From assembly GCA_021205725.1 (NCBI GenBank), contig JAJPWY010000041.1, positions 1-55,422 of the forward strand: DNA of 55,422 nt. Reading direction: 5' to 3'. The stretch's first letter is position 1; each line of letters starts with the position of its first letter. The notes beneath the pieces were generated by a model. That model made no database searches. It saw nothing but the letters and a program-made list of their open reading frames with translations, and was not told the DNA's origin. Below, one piece after another: positions 7,185-13,912 of the stretch. Source of the stretch: Clostridiales bacterium (GTDB taxonomy: Bacteria > Bacillota > Clostridia > Oscillospirales > Oscillospiraceae). Both the position numbers and the translations under genes were made by a program.

Positions 7185-7910
7185 TCACCCGTTTAAGACG
7201 GCATCCAGCGCTTCGGCGGCGTCTGCCCGGATGTTCAGGTTAGCGATCTGGTCGAACTGCGTCGCAGACGGATTGATCTGCACCAGCTTTGTCCCGGCCT
7301 TCATGCGGCTTAAATATTCCTCGCTGCGGAAGCCGGTGGTGCCAATGACCAGCACCAGGTCGGCCTGGGAAATCAGGTCAGCGGCCTTCCGCATACTTTC
7401 CCGTGAGACATCGTTGCCTGCTCCAGACTCCCGATAGAACGCCGTGGGCATCAGGGGCGCGCCGCACTTCTCACAGCGGGGCATCTGCCCCTGATTCCAC
7501 ACCTGATAATCGTAGCAACGCTCGCCGCAGTCAATGCAGATATTGTCCCGGAAGCTGCCCTGAAATTCAATTACGTTCTGGGAACCGGCAATGGTGTGCA
7601 GACAGTCCAGGTTCTGGGTGACAATGCCGCAAAGCTTGCCCTGACGCTCCAGCTCCGCCAGCTGCTTATGAACGGTACTTGGCCCCTTGACAAAGGTAGC
7701 GTCCAGGAAGGCGTCCTTCATGACCGCATAAAACTTTTCCGGGTTCTTGCGGACATAGGACGCAGAAAAGATGCGTCCGACATTCATCCTGCCGACGCTC
7801 TGTTTCAGTCTGCGCATCCCGTAGAGATAGGAGATGCCTGCGCCAGTGACGGCGACGGTCCTGCCGCTTTGCTCCATGTATTCCTTTAACTGAGCATATT
7901 CCTTTTTCAT
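7185..7910 (-). CDS. SirTM-like sirtuin 3 (putative protein ADP-ribosyltransferase)
   Basis: A 241-residue Sir2-fold protein, the most divergent of the three and first in the transcript. TGAGIS is at 22-27, TQNLDCLH at 98-105 (Asn100, Asp102), Gln117 in EFQGSF replaces the catalytic His, and zinc ligands are C125/C128 and C146/C149. The substrate-side loop after GAGIS (YLYGMRRL) differs from the GVTYGQ of the other two, so the targets may differ. The ATG at 7910 has AGGAGG nine bases upstream, the best ribosome site of the three. An 89-base gap with a long hairpin separates it from the preceding nitroreductase gene. Confidence 0.88.
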   Translation of the reverse strand: MKKEYAQLKEYMEQSGRTVAVTGAGISYLYGMRRLKQSVGRMNVGRIFSASYVRKNPEKFYAVMKDAFLDATFVKGPSTVHKQLAELERQGKLCGIVTQNLDCLHTIAGSQNVIEFQGSFRDNICIDCGERCYDYQVWNQGQMPRCEKCGAPLMPTAFYRESGAGNDVSRESMRKAADLISQADLVLVIGTTGFRSEEYLSRMKAGTKLVQINPSATQFDQIANLNIRADAAEALDAVLNG

Positions 7911-7944
7911 GTTTTATAACCTCCTGTTCCACAAGGGTGAAGAA

Positions 7945-7994
7945 CGGCAACAGCGCCCATTGGAGGAAGCTTATCCTCATCGTGGGCGCTGCCG
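7945..7994 (-). terminator. Intercistronic hairpin between nitroreductase and sirtuin genes
   Basis: A long stem (CGGCA..AGCGCCCA with TGGGCGCTGCCG) carries an inner GAGGA/TCCTC stem. On the minus strand it is followed by TTCTTCACCC, a weak T tract. It may be a partial terminator or an mRNA-processing hairpin that sets different levels for the sirtuin part of the unit. Confidence 0.5.
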
Positions 7995-7999
7995 ATTGA

Positions 8000-8530
8000 T
8001 TAGATGTAATTGGTGCTAAGTGAGACAGACAGTTCCCTCGGCTCCGGGCTTCCGCTGAGGCTGTAGCCCAGCGCCGCAGCGGAGACGGGCTTAAAGCCCT
8101 CCAGAATCCCCATCTTCGCACACAGCTCAGGGTTCCGGCCAAGGGCCTGCACAGCACCCCAGAGGTAAATGTTGTCCACCCCGGCGTCGGTGGCGGCGAT
8201 GAGCATATTCTCGATGACGCAGGCGGCGTTGGCGTACTCTACGCTGGGAGCCATCTGCTTGGGCGCAGCGGAGACAAAGACCGCCGCAGGTGCACCATAG
8301 AAGAAATCTCGTGGTTCTATCTTCATGGCAGCGGCAGTGGCTCGATTAATTTCATCGAGGATGTCCCTGCTGCGGCAGACCGTCAGGTGCAGGGAATCCC
8401 GCTGGTTCCCGCCGATGGGAGCCTGACAACCCGCCTTTACGATGGTATCGACGACCTCATCCGGTACAGACCTGCTCGGGTCAAAGTCCCTCGTTGATTT
8501 CCTTTTTGCAATGGATTCTAATGTTTGCAT
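8000..8530 (-). CDS. Nitroreductase family protein
   Basis: A 176-residue flavin-dependent nitroreductase fold. The N-terminal FMN phosphate motif RKSTRDF (residues 9-15) is followed by VVDTIVKAGCQAPIGGNQRDSLHLTV and, later, ACVIENMLIAATDAGVDNIYLWG, the usual FMN-binding and dimer segments. Such enzymes use NAD(P)H to reduce nitro groups, quinones or other electron acceptors. The ATG at 8530 has AAGGAGG nine bases upstream; the longer open frame has no ribosome site. It is part of the same minus-strand unit as the sirtuins, which suggests a redox link. Confidence 0.87.
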   Translation of the reverse strand: MQTLESIAKRKSTRDFDPSRSVPDEVVDTIVKAGCQAPIGGNQRDSLHLTVCRSRDILDEINRATAAAMKIEPRDFFYGAPAAVFVSAAPKQMAPSVEYANAACVIENMLIAATDAGVDNIYLWGAVQALGRNPELCAKMGILEGFKPVSAAALGYSLSGSPEPRELSVSLSTNYI

Positions 8531-8577
8531 AGAGAATGCCTCCTTATGACAGATTGAGTAATGAAACGGCAACGCCT

Positions 8578-8889
8578 TCACGACACATGTTCTTCATTGG
8601 CCCACAGCCGGAAGGTCTGCACATAGGTACAGTCTTTCGGCAGAGATGGGTTGAACAGTGCTGTAAACAAGCCCACCTTCCCGCAGTGACTGCATTTACG
8701 GAATCTGTCATCAAAAACCCGGCATAAATGGGTCTCTGTGTCCAGATATTCACAGGGACTGTTATAGTGAATGATGACCTTACCGTCTGAACGGACAGAG
8801 CGAGAGTAGCAGCATTTCCCGCAGCAGTTGCACAGGGAGTCCCAGTCCTTTCGCCACTTGAGCCATGCCCTGAAAATTTGCAGTAACAT
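8578..8889 (-). CDS. YcgN/UPF0260-like Cys-rich metal-binding protein
   Basis: A 103-residue soluble protein with WDSLCNCCGKCC near residue 17, then SPCEYLDTETHLC and FRKCSHCGKVGLF. The cysteine pattern WxxLCxxCGxCC..CxxLD..C.. follows UPF0260 (YcgN) and the wider putative zinc/iron-chelating family PF03692. The function of that family is not established. The ATG at 8889 is chosen because GGAGG lies eight bases before it; a GTG three codons upstream overlaps that site. It lies between two nitroreductase genes in one transcript. Confidence 0.75.
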   Translation of the reverse strand: MLLQIFRAWLKWRKDWDSLCNCCGKCCYSRSVRSDGKVIIHYNSPCEYLDTETHLCRVFDDRFRKCSHCGKVGLFTALFNPSLPKDCTYVQTFRLWANEEHVS

Positions 8890-8910
8890 TCGGGACACCT
8901 CCGGGTGACA

Positions 8911-9579
8911 TCAGCGCCAGTTAAAGTTCTCCTTACCTGCACCGAGCTCAAAGTGATACTTGCCGATTCCGAGATCAGCGCCGGAATAGGAGCCGTTATC
9001 GCAGGTCATGCTCACCTGATTGCCCTTGCCCTTGATGGCAAATGCCTGCTTGTTCATCGCCGTCGGTGCCAACAGAACCGCTGAAACACCTGCGTTGAAC
9101 CATTCCGGGGCATTCCCTTCGTAGGAAGACACATCTGACGCAGATTTGGACTTGTGCGGAACGCCTTGGTCTTCGCCGTAGCCAACCACAACGATACCAA
9201 TGATTTTCGCGTTGTCCCCTGCGTTAGAGTTCTTCTTTGCGTTCTTGCGGCTATACATACCGCTGATCCACCAGGTATTCAAACCGAGCGTCTGTGCGTA
9301 AAGCATCAAATCAGCACTGCTGTACCCCAGCTTCTCATCGACATCCGGCGTATCAGGCCCTGCAAGGATGATATAGTTTTTGACGCCCTTAGACATCAGT
9401 GCCGCTATAACCCCAGGCATCGCATCCTTGCTTTCTGTAACAAGCTGCATATTCAAACCATATTTCTGATTCTGAGCATTGATTCTGTCATTGAGCTGTC
9501 GGACGACGTCCGCCGACAACGGCTTATCCTTATATTTGCTCACCTTGTGCCGTGCGCTCATTGCTTCCTGTAATGTCAT
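8911..9579 (-). CDS. Nitroreductase family protein (putative TM-nitroreductase type)
   Basis: A 222-residue protein with a nitroreductase-type N-terminus (MTLQEAMSARHKVSKYKDKPL) and the segment YSSADLMLYAQTLGLNTWWISGMY, which matches the second FMN-binding region of the family. The middle DNAKIIGIVVVGYGEDQG is also typical. The C-terminal third is less familiar and fits the PF14512-like subgroup. It should be a flavoprotein oxidoreductase with unknown acceptor. AAGGAGG precedes the ATG at 9579. It is the first gene after the promoter at 9693-9721 and so heads the sirtuin-PARG unit. Confidence 0.8.
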   Translation of the reverse strand: MTLQEAMSARHKVSKYKDKPLSADVVRQLNDRINAQNQKYGLNMQLVTESKDAMPGVIAALMSKGVKNYIILAGPDTPDVDEKLGYSSADLMLYAQTLGLNTWWISGMYSRKNAKKNSNAGDNAKIIGIVVVGYGEDQGVPHKSKSASDVSSYEGNAPEWFNAGVSAVLLAPTAMNKQAFAIKGKGNQVSMTCDNGSYSGADLGIGKYHFELGAGKENFNWR

Positions 9580-9692
9580 AGTAGCCTCCTTGTCTGATGC
9601 GATTATTACCATTTCCTATCTTTGCACTTCCAAACAGGGAGTCTCAATTGTTCCCCTCTCTATTTGTTGTGCGACAGATGTTGTATATTTCT

Positions 9693-9721
9693 ATTGTATT
9701 CTGCAACGGAGCCTTTATCAA
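9693..9721 (-). promoter_or_regulatory. Sigma-A type promoter of the nitroreductase-sirtuin-PARG unit
   Basis: On the minus strand TTGATA (9716-9721) is separated by exactly 17 bases from TACAAT (9693-9698). Transcription would start near 9686, leaving a leader of about 105 bases before the first ATG. No other comparable promoter was seen before the esterase gene at the far end. Confidence 0.7.
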
Positions 9722-9789
9722 GTAACAATAACGAATTTATGTCGCATGGTATTCTTCTTTTGCCCCTCCTTTTGCGGTATCGTCAGCCC

Positions 9790-9843
9790 CTGCCGTCAAG
9801 CGGTACTTCCGAAGCTGCGCTTCTCCCTGTTTCACAGGGAAAC
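9790..9843. repeat. Family B repeat upstream of the sirtuin unit promoter
   Basis: The core at 9792-9811 differs from the consensus by one base (GGTACTTCCG). It is followed by GAAGCTGCGCTTCTCCCTG, the same trailer as inside the adenylation gene, and a TCCCTGT/ACAGGGA hairpin at 9824-9840. Together with the promoter it fills the 280-base gap between the nitroreductase and SDR genes. Confidence 0.65.
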
Positions 9844-9859
9844 CCGGTTTACACCAACG

Positions 9860-10777
9860 TTACAGTGTCTCATCCAGATAATGAAGCCCCGTTAGTGTTT
9901 CGGAAACCTCCCACAGCGTTTTTGCCGTCTCCAAATCGTGAGACGCTTTATTTGACTTGACGACATCCGGCATCCTGTCCTTTGACGGCCCGAAGTATTC
10001 GCCTCCCACGACCTCTGGATCTGTTGCCGCACGGATCAATGGCATTGCGCCATAGATAGTCGGCTTCAAAAAGCTGGCGACCAGCGTTAAGAACTTTTTT
10101 GTGAATTCGTTATTCGCCTGGGCCGGCATGATGTTTGTCTGCGCGATTCCCGGGTGCGCAGCAAGCGAAATCGTGGACTTGCCTGCGCGCGCAAGACGCC
10201 GCTGCAGCTCATACGCGAACAGCAGCATTTCCATTTTGGAACGGCCATATGCCCGCCATCTGCCGAAGCCCTTTCTGTCCTTATAATACAGATTATCAAA
10301 ATTGATCTTATTTCCAAAGAAGTAGGCAAGGCTGCTGACGCTGACAACCCTTGCGCCAGGCGTCGCCTCCAGCAGATCAAACAATCTTGCTGTCAGCGCA
10401 AAGTGGCCGAGGTAGTTGGTCGCAAAGTGATTTTCAAACCCGTCAACGGTGACGGAATAGGGTGCCGCCATAATGCCTGCATTGTTGACGAGAACATTGA
10501 GCCTGTCGTATTTCTGCGTGAACTGGGCTGCGAAATCTGCAACGCTTTTTTGGCTGGCAAGGTCTAAAAGCATGGTATCCAGATCCGCGCCCGGAACATC
10601 GTCCCGAATCTTTTGCATGGCTGCCTCCGCTTTTTGCGGATTTCGGCAGGCCATCACGACCTTTGCGCCTTTGCGGGAAAGCTCCTTGGTCGTTTCAAAT
10701 CCCAGACCGCTGTTTGCACCGGTCACGATCATCACTTTGCCGGAAAGATCCGGTATGCTCTCTAATGTCCAACTCAT
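9860..10777 (-). CDS. Short-chain dehydrogenase/reductase (SDR, retinol dehydrogenase-like)
   Basis: A 305-residue classical SDR: cofactor loop TGANSGLG near residue 19, an ACRN turn after the second strand (which favours NADP(H)), NNAG near 98, and the catalytic Ser of VSVSS with YGRSK as the YxxxK pair. The long C-terminal part with AAHPGIAQTNI resembles the WW-oxidoreductase/retinol dehydrogenase branch. The substrate is unknown. The ATG at 10777 overlaps the stop codon of the upstream flavodoxin/ferredoxin gene by four bases, so the two are translationally coupled. Confidence 0.88.
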   Translation of the reverse strand: MSWTLESIPDLSGKVMIVTGANSGLGFETTKELSRKGAKVVMACRNPQKAEAAMQKIRDDVPGADLDTMLLDLASQKSVADFAAQFTQKYDRLNVLVNNAGIMAAPYSVTVDGFENHFATNYLGHFALTARLFDLLEATPGARVVSVSSLAYFFGNKINFDNLYYKDRKGFGRWRAYGRSKMEMLLFAYELQRRLARAGKSTISLAAHPGIAQTNIMPAQANNEFTKKFLTLVASFLKPTIYGAMPLIRAATDPEVVGGEYFGPSKDRMPDVVKSNKASHDLETAKTLWEVSETLTGLHYLDETL

Positions 10778-11592
10778 GATGATTCCCCCACATGAAATTC
10801 TGACTGCATCATATCCTTCAGGGTAACGTTCGGATTTTGGTAGCGCCTGCGCTTTTCCGGCACATTGGGGTGACGAATGGCCCGGTTCGGCCACCACATG
10901 ATACAGGCCATACACTGCTGGCAGTCATGGCCCCAGACCGGGCCATCCCCGGTCAGGTGGATGTTCTCGTTTTTGCAGAGCTTCTCACAGACGCCGCATT
11001 TGGTGCAGGCATCGGTGGTGTAAAAGCAGCCCTCCACGCTGTCCCGGTCAACGCCCAGCCAGCCGTTGAAGGTTTTGGAAGCACCTGCGAGAAGCTTACG
11101 GTTCATGCCCTTGCGGTTCCTGGTGGGGGCGTCCGATTGGATTTTTCCCGCAATTTTAACCGTGGCCTTGGCTTCATGGTTTAAGTAGATGCGGTTGATC
11201 CAGTTCGGCATGGGAGAGAAGCCCACAATGTGGTTGGGCGGCATGGGAAGCATGAAGGTTTGAACAGCAAAGTCTGTTTTCGGCTGCAAAATGGCCTTCA
11301 GGTCGATGCAGACATAACCGTCATAACCGCCGCAGGTGGCGAGGATGAAAATCTTCTGCTGTCTGGAGCAACGAAGTCTTTCACAGACCTCCTTCACCAC
11401 TCTCGGCGGGCGGACGAACCAGGTGGCGGTCACAATGCCGATCCTCGCATACTCTGACGAGACCTCCGGGTCGTTCCGCAGAGTGTAGACGGACAACAGC
11501 GTTGTATTTCCCAGCTTCTCGCCAATATGCTTCGCCACAGAGAGACTGTTCCCGGAGCCAGAGTAGTAATAGATGACTGTCTTTTCGGCCAT
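10774..11592 (-). CDS. EFR1-type flavodoxin/ferredoxin fusion protein
   Basis: A 272-residue electron-transfer protein. The N-terminal flavodoxin-like domain has the FMN phosphate loop YYSGSGNSLSVA (about 9-20) and LATCGGYDG near residue 95. The C-terminal part carries a ferredoxin cluster motif CTKCGVCEKLC. The second motif reads CQQCMACIMWWP, so its fourth cysteine is Trp; either the second cluster is [3Fe-4S]-like or incomplete, or another ligand is used. The protein should move electrons between a flavin and Fe-S clusters in the cytoplasm and may feed the SDR or another partner of the operon. Confidence 0.85.
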   Translation of the reverse strand: MAEKTVIYYYSGSGNSLSVAKHIGEKLGNTTLLSVYTLRNDPEVSSEYARIGIVTATWFVRPPRVVKEVCERLRCSRQQKIFILATCGGYDGYVCIDLKAILQPKTDFAVQTFMLPMPPNHIVGFSPMPNWINRIYLNHEAKATVKIAGKIQSDAPTRNRKGMNRKLLAGASKTFNGWLGVDRDSVEGCFYTTDACTKCGVCEKLCKNENIHLTGDGPVWGHDCQQCMACIMWWPNRAIRHPNVPEKRRRYQNPNVTLKDMMQSEFHVGESS

Positions 11593-11613
11593 TTGACACC
11601 TCCAGTTGTGTTC

Positions 11614-12306
11614 CTATTTCAGACCGACTCTTTGCAGGATAGAGGGCTTGCTGTCCTTCCAGATTTCCAGCACCTTTTCTTTCTGATAGCCGTACATCTC
11701 CTCCTCGGCGAAGGGATAGGGATTCTTCCGGTTCCGCATCAGCAGCACGGGTGCGATGAAGCAAATGAGCATTGCGATGATCGCACCGGGGACACCGATC
11801 CAGAGCTGCCACGCCTGTTCCGGCATGGTGGTACAGACATACCAGATATAATAGATGGCGACGGGCAGCTGTAAAAACACAGTGGAGCCCAGGCCGGGGT
11901 TGTAAAAATCCTTCAACGAGAAGTTGATGAGCAGGCCATGGGCTGCCAGCTGCACCAGCACGCACAGCACCTGAGAGGCCCCCAGCCAAATCACATTGGG
12001 GAAGCAGATCGCCAGAATGTAAAAGGCGTAGCACAGGAACACGTTGCAGATAAAGCACTGCTGTGCGTTAAAGGGATACCGCTCCGGCGCTTCCTTCTCC
12101 CGAAAGGCCGCCATATTGGTGATGGACGGCATCCCGCCGGGGAAGCCGTATTCCTCCACCTGATGAACCAGCATGGCCATCCAGCTGAAAATCAAAATCA
12201 CCTGAATCCTCGGCAGGTGGTCGCAGCCCCACAGCCCCATCAGGAAGGCCAGCAGCACGAACAAGACGCCGCCGATCCAGTACCAGTATCGTCTCCAAAA
12301 TTTCAT
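11614..12306 (-). CDS. HXXEE domain membrane protein (paralog 3)
   Basis: A 230-residue integral membrane protein with about five or six hydrophobic helices. The family motif appears as HQVEEYGFPGG near residue 48. HXXEE proteins (PF13787) have no established function; the conserved His and Glu pair within a membrane segment suggests a metal site or catalysis (inference). It shares the start MKFWRR.WY.IGGVLFVLLAF with paralog 1, so the two are recent duplicates. Third of three tandem copies in the TetR-linked operon. Confidence 0.83.
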   Translation of the reverse strand: MKFWRRYWYWIGGVLFVLLAFLMGLWGCDHLPRIQVILIFSWMAMLVHQVEEYGFPGGMPSITNMAAFREKEAPERYPFNAQQCFICNVFLCYAFYILAICFPNVIWLGASQVLCVLVQLAAHGLLINFSLKDFYNPGLGSTVFLQLPVAIYYIWYVCTTMPEQAWQLWIGVPGAIIAMLICFIAPVLLMRNRKNPYPFAEEEMYGYQKEKVLEIWKDSKPSILQRVGLK

Positions 12307-12321
12307 ACTGTCTGCCTCGTA

Positions 12322-13026
12322 TCACTTCTTCCAGAAGGAGGGATACTTCTCATAATACTTGGCGTCAGCAAAGGCAAACGCACCCTTCTCCTGCTTGTAC
12401 ACCCACTTTTTTAGCGGCGTCTCCGTCAGGACGATGCAGATCAGCATCATAATGATGAACAGGATGATTGCCCAGAGCCAGTCGCTGCCAGTGACGTTTT
12501 CCAGATGCGCCACAATATAGACCCCTGCGGGCAGGAACATCATCCAGGAGGTGGCGAAGCCGGGGTGATAGATGGTTTTCTTGCCGTCCTTTCTCAGCCA
12601 GAAGTAGGTGAGGGTGCCTCCGCCGGTGTGGGCCAGCACCTCGATGAAGCACAGCAGCATCATGCACAGGGCGGTGGCGTTGGAGAGGCCGGTGAAGAGG
12701 CTGAGCACCAGATAGACCAGCGGAATCCACTGCAAGCCCACATTGGTAATCATGTCCGTCAGACGGCTCATGGGGAACCGGTCAAGCTGCTGCTTTTCCT
12801 TCTCCTTCGGCCCCAGCAGAACGTTGTAGAAGATGTGGAGGCCGCCGGGGAATTTCCACTCCTCCAGCACATGGAAGGGCATGATCATCGCCACAAACAC
12901 CGCACCCTGTGCGCCCAGAGGCATCTCGTCCCAGAAGATGGCGGCGAGCACGCCGGTGACGACCCCTGTCACGCAAATGAAGATGATCCAGTTGATGTCA
13001 CACCATTTGTCCAGTTTCTTTACCAT
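12322..13026 (-). CDS. HXXEE domain membrane protein (paralog 2)
   Basis: A 234-residue polytopic membrane protein with the motif FHVLEEWKFPGG near residue 46, followed by several hydrophobic helices. It is more divergent than the two copies that flank it. The ATG at 13026 has AGGAGGG ten bases before it; the 22-codon extension upstream lies inside the 9-bp tandem repeat at the end of paralog 1 and is rejected. It starts two bases after paralog 1 ends. Function unknown. Confidence 0.82.
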   Translation of the reverse strand: MVKKLDKWCDINWIIFICVTGVVTGVLAAIFWDEMPLGAQGAVFVAMIMPFHVLEEWKFPGGLHIFYNVLLGPKEKEKQQLDRFPMSRLTDMITNVGLQWIPLVYLVLSLFTGLSNATALCMMLLCFIEVLAHTGGGTLTYFWLRKDGKKTIYHPGFATSWMMFLPAGVYIVAHLENVTGSDWLWAIILFIIMMLICIVLTETPLKKWVYKQEKGAFAFADAKYYEKYPSFWKK

Positions 13027-13028
13027 TG

Positions 13029-13736
13029 TTATTTGCCCTCCTTTGCAGTCTTTGCGGTCTTTGCGGCCTTTGCAGCTTTCCGTTCTTCCCACAGTGCCGC
13101 GACATGTTCTTTGTTGTAACCATACAGCTCCCGGTTCTCAAAGGGATAGGGAGAATTTTTGTCCTTCATCACCAGGATGGGGACGATAAAGGTGAGCAGT
13201 AGCATGAGGATGGAACCGGGGATGCCCCACCAGAGCTGCCCCGCCTGCTCCGGCATATAAGTGCAGACGTACCAGATGTAGTAAATCGCCACCGGCGTCT
13301 GCAAGACCGCCGTAGAGGCCAGACCGGGGTTGTACTTGCTTTTCAGCCGCAGGTTCATGGCGATACCGTGTCCCGGCAGCTGCCACACGCCCGCCAGCAC
13401 CTGACTGGCTCCCATCCAGACCAGATTGGGGAAGCAGATGGGGATAATGTAGCTCAGGTAGCAGAAGATGACATTGCTGACAAAACTCTGCCTTGCGTTC
13501 AGCGGGTAGCGCTCCGGGTGCTCCGTCTCCCCCAGTCCGGCCATATTGGAAATCAGGGGAAAGCCGCCGGGAAACGCATATTCCTCAAACTGATGCATCA
13601 GCATCCCCATCCAGCTGAAAATCAGGATGACCCGGAGCCTGTCCAGGTGGTAGCATCCCCACAGCCCCATGACAAAGGCCAGCAGCACAAATAGAACGCC
13701 GCCAATGTAATACCAGTTTCGTCTCCAAAACTTCAT
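13029..13736 (-). CDS. HXXEE domain membrane protein (paralog 1)
   Basis: A 235-residue polytopic membrane protein with the motif HQFEEYAFPGG near residue 48. The first gene of the operon under the TATAAT promoter at 13785-13814. It ends in a Lys/Ala/Thr tail (AAKAAKTAKTAKEGK) encoded by a 9-bp tandem repeat, absent in its sister at 11614, whose tail is WKDSKPSILQRVGLK. AGGAGG precedes the ATG. The function of the family is not known. Confidence 0.83.
   Translation of the reverse strand: MKFWRRNWYYIGGVLFVLLAFVMGLWGCYHLDRLRVILIFSWMGMLMHQFEEYAFPGGFPLISNMAGLGETEHPERYPLNARQSFVSNVIFCYLSYIIPICFPNLVWMGASQVLAGVWQLPGHGIAMNLRLKSKYNPGLASTAVLQTPVAIYYIWYVCTYMPEQAGQLWWGIPGSILMLLLTFIVPILVMKDKNSPYPFENRELYGYNKEHVAALWEERKAAKAAKTAKTAKEGK
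13041..13079. repeat. Nine-base tandem repeat in the HXXEE paralog 1 tail
   Basis: Four imperfect units of the form TTTGC(A/G)G(T/C)C follow each other and encode the repeated AKT/KAA residues of the cytoplasmic tail. Because the unit is nine bases, copy-number change by slippage would keep the frame. Confidence 0.7.
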
Positions 13737-13784
13737 TTGATAAACCTCCTATAGCGCAAAAAGTTGACAAATCTCCTTGATGTC

Positions 13785-13814
13785 ATTATAATAGACGCAG
13801 ACATTCAAAGTCAA
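13785..13814 (-). promoter_or_regulatory. Promoter of the HXXEE-EFR1-SDR operon
   Basis: On the minus strand TTGACT (13809-13814) and a perfect TATAAT (13785-13790) are 18 bases apart. It lies about 50 bases upstream of the first HXXEE gene and faces away from the TetR gene. Confidence 0.72.
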
Positions 13815-13824
13815 CAAACTGTTG
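13812..13824. promoter_or_regulatory. Candidate TetR operator
   Basis: CAACA and TGTTG flank AAC as a small palindrome that overlaps the -35 box of the HXXEE promoter. Related GTCAAC/GTTGAC half-sites occur nearby (13763-13768 and around 13852). Their place between a TetR gene and its divergent operon fits repressor binding; direct proof is lacking. Confidence 0.4.
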
Positions 13825-13912
13825 TTGTTAAAATGTTCTGTGGTCAACATCGGTCCGCTTATTTGTGTTAGAATCAACAATTATCAAAAATTTGTCGAGG
13901 TGAATCAAAGGG

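Noticed and set aside
5716-7910. Sirtuins as ordinary NAD-dependent deacetylases (CobB-like)
   Set aside because: The general catalytic His is Gln in all three, so the normal deacylation chemistry is not expected.
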